A stretch of DNA of 19,808 bases. Source: Ignavibacteriales bacterium. Its GTDB lineage: Bacteria > Bacteroidota > Ignavibacteria > Ignavibacteriales > Ignavibacteriaceae. Below the pieces are notes generated by a model. That model saw nothing but the letters and a program-made list of their open reading frames with translations. It did not search any database and was not told where the DNA came from. The DNA is taken from assembly GCA_020061995.1 (NCBI GenBank), contig JAGUXE010000196.1:1-19808 (forward strand), read 5' to 3'. A program made the translations under genes and the position numbers. Positions 15,031 to 19,808 of this stretch are shown here, piece by piece. Positions within the stretch are counted from its first letter, which is position 1. Each line of letters begins with the position of its first letter.

Positions 15031-17844
15031 TTATAATTCACTTATTAAATTATCAAGGGTATTTTTCTCAATCGGACCATCAACCACAATCATGAACCTG
15101 TCCGGAGTCAAATATTTTTTTGCAACACGCATAACATCTTCTTTTGTAACTGCTTTAATGCGGTCTGCTTTTTTATCAAAATAATCAAATGGTTTATTTT
15201 CTTTTATTGAATCAAAAACTATCTGTGCCACATCATCGGGAGTTTCAACGTGAAAAGGGAGAAGTCCGAGTTGACGATTTTTTGCTGTTATTAATTCTTC
15301 ATCAGTAATACCATGCTCAAAGAATTTTTTAATTTCTGAGAATATTCCTTTAATAACTTTTTGAGTATTGTCTGGTCCGGTTTTAGTATTAAATTTCCAA
15401 TAACCGAAATTATCACTCGTTGACCAAAGTTCACTTTTGATTCCGTAAATTAAACCTTGTTTATCTCGAAGTTCAATTCCCATCCTTGATGTAAGTGCAC
15501 TTGAAGCTAAAATATAATTCATTACCGCAAGGGCTTCAGCTTCATTTAACAACACTTCATTTGTTGGAGCAAATCCGATATTAATTGTACATTCTTTATA
15601 TTCTTTTTCTGGAAATACTTTTACGATTTTATCATTCAACTCTTTGATTTTTGGAGTTTGAATTATTTCAAAAGCAGGTGAATCATTTTTCCATTCGCCA
15701 AAATATTTGTCTGCGAGATCACGCATCTGCTCAGGAGTCATATCACCAATCATTAATATAGTCAGATTTTCAGGTCTGAAATATTTTTTATGAAGATTTA
15801 TTAAATCATCTTTAGTTATTGATTTTATTGACTCTTCCGTACTATTATATTTTGTTATTGGATGATCACCCATTAAAGTATTAAACATTTCATAGAATGC
15901 TTTTATACCGGTCTTCTTGAAACGATTTTTTGCACCATTAATATGGCGAGGTTTTAGTTTGCTCACTTCCTCATCAAGCATGGCGGGAAGTGTAACCAGA
16001 TCATATCCCGTTTTAAACATCTCATCTGCATCTTCAATTAATGAATTACCCTGGAAATAAAATCCACGATAACTACCGCTCACTGCAAATGTAAATGGAA
16101 CAAATGCCATGCGTTCCGAGAGTTCAGTGTAATTCATTTTTTGTGAACCACGATTCATTAAATCGGGCAATAAGTTTGCAATCCCAGGTTGTTTCCCTTC
16201 AAGATTTTCGGGGATATAGCCGGTTTCAATCATACCGACAACAGAGACTGTAGGGATAAGATGATTTTCGATTGTATGAATTTTTACACCATTTTTTAGT
16301 CTCATAGTTTTGATAAGATGAGCAATCGGTTTTGGTTTGATAATATCTTCTTCAACATATACAGGTTCAAGATTATTAATGATCTCTAAAGCTTCAATTG
16401 GTGGTTGAAAATAAAATTTATCTTGATCTTGGAAATGATAATCTTCACTGTCAGATTTCTCTTCCAATTCTTCACCGGTATTTACTTTATTTCCTTTTTT
16501 TACACCTTCTTTTGGTAATGAATAAGCGATTGATACTTGTTCATCAGTAAAATATTTATTAAAGACTCGAATTATATCCTCTTTGGTAACACTGTTTATG
16601 CGGTTATCAAATTCTTTTTGGAAATCCCAGCCAAAGAAAGTTTCGTAACGGCTAATTCGTGATCCTATGTCAGCATTCTTTATATAAGAAGTAACTTGAT
16701 TGAATTTATATCTATTCTTTACTTTCTGAAGTTCATGATCGGTAACAGGTTCTGTTTGCATCACTTTAATTTCATCCCAAATTAATTGCTCAATTTTGTC
16801 GAGACTACTATCAGGTTTAGCTGTAGTACTTATTGAAAAGAAAGTGGGGTCTTTTGTCATTCCAAAACCGCCTGCAACAGAAGAACTAATCTGATGCTTT
16901 TCTACTAATTTTTTGAACAAGCGAGCGTCTCTACTTTTTTCACAAAGAATCATTCCACCTACTCGCAATGCAGGAGCATCTTCACTCTCATAAGTAGGGA
17001 CAACGAACGCCATTCTCATACTCGACTCAGAATTATCAGCATGGCGAAGTGTTAAAGTTTTGCGCACGTTCTGTTTTTCTTGGTGAACTTTAATTTCTTT
17101 AACTTCAGGACCTTTTGGAATTTTACCGTAATACTTCTCAACTTTTTTTACCATTTCATCTGTTTCAAAATCGCCGATCAAAACTAAGAATGCATTATTA
17201 GGAGTATAATATTTTTTGTAATAAGTATATGCTTCATCTCTGGTCATATTCCTTAAATCGGTAGGCCAGCCGATTATCGGATCACGATTAGGATGCGAAG
17301 TAAAAACTAGTGAATTAAATACCTCACGCATAATTCCACTTGCTCCGCTTTCAGATCTCATTCTTCTTTCTTGAATGATAACTTCTATTTCAGATTTGAA
17401 TTCTTCCGGATCGAAAGTTGCGTTTTGCATTCTATCAGATTCAATATCCAGGGCAACATCAATTTTATTTGCGGGAAGATATTCATAATAACTTGTCATA
17501 TCATTTGCCGTAAAAGCATTAAAAATTCCTGAATTTGCAGAAATAGTTTTTGATGCTTCACCCTTACCATATTTCTTCGTTCCTTTGAACATTAAATGCT
17601 CAACAACGTGTGAAATGCCTGTAATACCAAGTTGTTCATTTCTGGAACCGACACGATATGTTAATTGATGATAAATCAATGGAGCAATGTGGCGTTCCAT
17701 TGTTAAAATAGTTAATCCGTTTTTCAACTGATGCTTATAAATTTTTCCTTCTTCATATTTCTTAACTCCACCGGCATGTATACCAATCGAAAATAAAATT
17801 ACAAAGGTGAAAAATTGAACCGATAGTGAACTGATTTTTTTCAT
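15031..17844 (-). CDS. Exported M16 family zinc metallopeptidase (two M16 units in one chain)
   Basis: 937 residues. Signal peptide at about 1-24. The first M16 unit (about 35-445) has the inverted zinc motif HVVEH at 79-83 (H79, H83 ligands, E82 base) and the third ligand in EIEVIIQE, most likely E159. An acidic linker (about 446-510) joins a second unit (about 511-937). In the second unit the motif is replaced by N557, P560 and D561 in GIANLLPDLM, so it is catalytically dead, the usual arrangement of processing peptidases fused in one chain. Substrate binding by the second half is retained in the family. The likely role is degradation or processing of peptides in the periplasm. It starts 23 bases after the M28 gene, so the two peptidases are probably made together. 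The ATG is preceded by CAGGTAATTCA. Confidence 0.93.
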   Translation of the reverse strand: MKKISSLSVQFFTFVILFSIGIHAGGVKKYEEGKIYKHQLKNGLTILTMERHIAPLIYHQLTYRVGSRNEQLGITGISHVVEHLMFKGTKKYGKGEASKTISANSGIFNAFTANDMTSYYEYLPANKIDVALDIESDRMQNATFDPEEFKSEIEVIIQERRMRSESGASGIMREVFNSLVFTSHPNRDPIIGWPTDLRNMTRDEAYTYYKKYYTPNNAFLVLIGDFETDEMVKKVEKYYGKIPKGPEVKEIKVHQEKQNVRKTLTLRHADNSESSMRMAFVVPTYESEDAPALRVGGMILCEKSRDARLFKKLVEKHQISSSVAGGFGMTKDPTFFSISTTAKPDSSLDKIEQLIWDEIKVMQTEPVTDHELQKVKNRYKFNQVTSYIKNADIGSRISRYETFFGWDFQKEFDNRINSVTKEDIIRVFNKYFTDEQVSIAYSLPKEGVKKGNKVNTGEELEEKSDSEDYHFQDQDKFYFQPPIEALEIINNLEPVYVEEDIIKPKPIAHLIKTMRLKNGVKIHTIENHLIPTVSVVGMIETGYIPENLEGKQPGIANLLPDLMNRGSQKMNYTELSERMAFVPFTFAVSGSYRGFYFQGNSLIEDADEMFKTGYDLVTLPAMLDEEVSKLKPRHINGAKNRFKKTGIKAFYEMFNTLMGDHPITKYNSTEESIKSITKDDLINLHKKYFRPENLTILMIGDMTPEQMRDLADKYFGEWKNDSPAFEIIQTPKIKELNDKIVKVFPEKEYKECTINIGFAPTNEVLLNEAEALAVMNYILASSALTSRMGIELRDKQGLIYGIKSELWSTSDNFGYWKFNTKTGPDNTQKVIKGIFSEIKKFFEHGITDEELITAKNRQLGLLPFHVETPDDVAQIVFDSIKENKPFDYFDKKADRIKAVTKEDVMRVAKKYLTPDRFMIVVDGPIEKNTLDNLISEL

Positions 17845-17867
17845 TGAATTACCTGAATTATAAATAC

Positions 17868-19649
17868 TTATTGACTAACTTTTTTGGTTTCGGGTCGATG
17901 TACTCTCATTCTTTGCATCGATTCCTTGACAAGATCTACTTTTTCATCATTTGATAACGCTCTGTAAGCCGGTGGATTATCAGTATTAGCCAGAATCCAT
18001 GCGGTGACATAAGCAAGCTTTGTTACTTTTTCTGTTTTATCAAAATCAATTAATTCAGTATCATCTTTGGGAGTATGATACTCATCATGTAAACCAGAAT
18101 GGAAGAAAATTGATGGGACTTCTTTTCTGATAAATGGACCTTGATCACTGGCGAATGTAAGAAGACCGACATTATACAACACTTCAAAATCAAACTTAGT
18201 ATTAGCTTCTTCAACAACTTTTTTCATATCGCTTGAATAGAAGATACCACCTGCCCAAACAAGCTTAGATTCATTTCTACCGATCATATCGAGATTAACC
18301 ATTCCTTTAGTAACATCTATTTTCTTGAATGGATTTTGATAAGCATAATATCTTGAGCCAAGTAATCCCATTTCTTCAGCATTGAATGCAATAAAAATCA
18401 CACTTCGTTTAGGTCGGTTTTTAGAAAATGCTTCTGCAATTTCCAATACACCAGCTGTACCGGAAGCATTATCATCAGCACCATTATGTATTTTACCTAC
18501 ATCGGATTTACTCATTGCTCCGAAATGCCCTACTCCCACATGATCAAAATGAGCACCGACCACAATAAATTCATTTTTTAAATTTGGGTCGCTTCCTTCC
18601 AGATAACCTACAATATTTTGAGAAGGGATTAACTTCGTATTATATTTTACATCGAGTGTAAGAGTTTTATCTTTAATTTCATGTGAGATTGGTTTCAAAG
18701 TTGATTCAAGTTTTATTAGTTCATCTTTCAATCCTTTTAATGAATTGTCAAGAATAGCCGCTATAACGTTATTATCCACATACACTATTGGTGCTGATTC
18801 GGATGTTTTTAGTTCAGGCAAAGAATGTTGTTTTTTTGCAAACATATTCAAATAGCCTTGGTATGAGACAGCAAAAGGAGCGTTATCTTTTAATGGTGAA
18901 CGAATTACGATTACCGCTAAAGCTCCTTTTTCAAAGGCGACAGATGCTTTTTTCTTAATGCTTATATAATTTGAACCTTTTGCATTCTTACTGAATATAC
19001 TGTTCGCATCTTGTTCCTGTGGATAACCTTCAATTATAACCACAATTTTATCTTTTACAGAAATATCTTTTCCGTCCGAGGTTTTATAGTCACTGTAATT
19101 CCAAGATGTTTTATCAATACCATAACCAAGAAAAACAACAGGTGCGCTTACGAGAATATTTTGTGAACCTTTATAATCCACAATAAATTGTGAACCAAAT
19201 TGAAATGATGCTTCTTTTTTAGAATTAGTTTTCGCATAACTAAGTGTTAAAGCACTTTCATCACTCATCTGAGTTTCAAGTATGAAAAACTTCTGAAAAT
19301 AAAGGTCTGAATAATCTTTCTCACTATCATCTTTAGTCTTAACCATTGGTCCGTCATCGTCATCCGGTAAATCGAAGACCATTCGTTTTCCTCTATTTTC
19401 ATCAAATGGTTTTAACTGTAATTCATAAAAACGATTAGCAATATATTTTGATGCAATCATATTTTCTTCAGTGCCTGCGGCTCTACCTTTTAGGTCATCC
19501 GAAGCGAGATAAGTAATATATTCTTTTAGATCACTGCTTTTAATTACTTTTAAACCAGCTTCATAACCAGATGGAATCTGCGCAAAAGAGTTTATTGAAT
19601 AGAGCAGAATAAATAGATAAGCATAGAGCACTGAACGAGATTGTTTCAT
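17868..19649 (-). CDS. Exported M28 family zinc aminopeptidase with PA-like insert
   Basis: 593 residues. Signal peptide 1-23 (ending SFAQ). A LKEYITYLASDDLKGRAAGT segment at 41-60 is typical of the family N-terminus. A PA-like insert spans about 130-310. The peptidase core has all M28 zinc ligands: H367 in AHFDHVGVG, the bridging Asp (probably D393) in GADDNASG, E425 (base) and E426 (ligand) in FNAEEMGLLGSRYY, D454 in NLDMIGR and H525 in HDEYHTPKDD. It should remove N-terminal residues from peptides in the periplasm or outside the cell. There is no T9SS domain, unlike its neighbours, so it may remain periplasmic. It lies 17 bases after a T9SS cargo gene and 23 before the M16 protease. The ATG is preceded by AAGGA with 7 bases of spacing. 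The Asp-rich stretch DLPDDDDGP at 93-101 is unexplained. Confidence 0.94.
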   Translation of the reverse strand: MKQSRSVLYAYLFILLYSINSFAQIPSGYEAGLKVIKSSDLKEYITYLASDDLKGRAAGTEENMIASKYIANRFYELQLKPFDENRGKRMVFDLPDDDDGPMVKTKDDSEKDYSDLYFQKFFILETQMSDESALTLSYAKTNSKKEASFQFGSQFIVDYKGSQNILVSAPVVFLGYGIDKTSWNYSDYKTSDGKDISVKDKIVVIIEGYPQEQDANSIFSKNAKGSNYISIKKKASVAFEKGALAVIVIRSPLKDNAPFAVSYQGYLNMFAKKQHSLPELKTSESAPIVYVDNNVIAAILDNSLKGLKDELIKLESTLKPISHEIKDKTLTLDVKYNTKLIPSQNIVGYLEGSDPNLKNEFIVVGAHFDHVGVGHFGAMSKSDVGKIHNGADDNASGTAGVLEIAEAFSKNRPKRSVIFIAFNAEEMGLLGSRYYAYQNPFKKIDVTKGMVNLDMIGRNESKLVWAGGIFYSSDMKKVVEEANTKFDFEVLYNVGLLTFASDQGPFIRKEVPSIFFHSGLHDEYHTPKDDTELIDFDKTEKVTKLAYVTAWILANTDNPPAYRALSNDEKVDLVKESMQRMRVHRPETKKVSQ

Positions 19650-19666
19650 TAGTTTTCCTTATTGAA

Positions 19667-19808
19667 TTATTTGATTAAAATCATTTTACGAACTAGCGAA
19701 TTACTACCGGCTTTAATCTTATAAAAATATACCCCCGTTGATAATTCTTTTGTTGTTCCATTTATTGCATTAAAGTTCACACTGTAAATTCCGGGTTGTT
19801 TGAACTCA
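19667..19808 (-). CDS. C-terminal end of a T9SS cargo protein (5' part beyond window)
   Basis: A minus-strand frame open to the window edge encodes the final 46 residues before a TAA at 19667-19669. They include GIYSVNFNA, LSTGVYFYKIKAG and a final VRKMILIK, which is the last half of a type A T9SS sorting domain. The passenger is outside the window. The stop lies 17 bases before the M28 start, so this gene is probably the upstream member of the same transcript. Confidence 0.85.
   Translation of the reverse strand, partial: EFKQPGIYSVNFNAINGTTKELSTGVYFYKIKAGSNSLVRKMILIK

Overview
The window is AT-rich, densely coded DNA in which every recognisable gene lies on the minus strand, so transcription runs from high to low coordinates. 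Three complete proteins and one truncated C-terminus carry a type IX secretion (T9SS) type A sorting domain with a QNYPNPFNP motif (in the complete copies) and a basic KKMIL(T/I)K-like tail. Together with a TonB-dependent receptor bearing a carboxypeptidase-regulatory-like N-domain, this points to the Bacteroidota/Chlorobi group and most specifically to an Ignavibacteria-like organism. That placement rests on motif recognition, not on a search.

Reading in the direction of transcription, the right end holds the last residues of a T9SS cargo protein (19667-19808). An exported M28 aminopeptidase (17868-19649) and an exported two-domain M16 zinc protease (15031-17844) follow with gaps of about 20 bases, then a hairpin. 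Next come a seven-repeat SBBP beta-propeller T9SS protein (13010-14965), a strong 11-bp hairpin, a membrane polyferredoxin of the NapH/CcoG type with three degenerate HMA-like domains (10994-12943), a 13-repeat Ycf48/BNR-type T9SS protein (8551-10953) and a 10-bp GC-rich terminator.

After that terminator lies a tight five-gene run with gaps of 16-27 bases: TonB-dependent receptor (5774-8446), DUF4876-like lipoprotein (4550-5746), outer-membrane barrel (3022-4533), a second 13-repeat BNR-type T9SS protein (781-3000) and a gingipain-like (C25-type) exported protein cut by the window edge (1-761). The receptor, lipoprotein and barrel look like an outer-membrane import unit of unknown substrate. 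The last two genes would add a secreted propeller and a putative cysteine protease.

Ten of the eleven genes encode exported, secreted or outer-membrane proteins and the remaining one is an inner-membrane redox protein, so this is an envelope and secretome region. No intergenic gap exceeds about 105 bases. I saw no RNA genes, CRISPR array, transposase or phage genes. The two items that look least described are the five-gene receptor/C25 run and the polyferredoxin whose triplicated HMA-like tail is predicted to be periplasmic.
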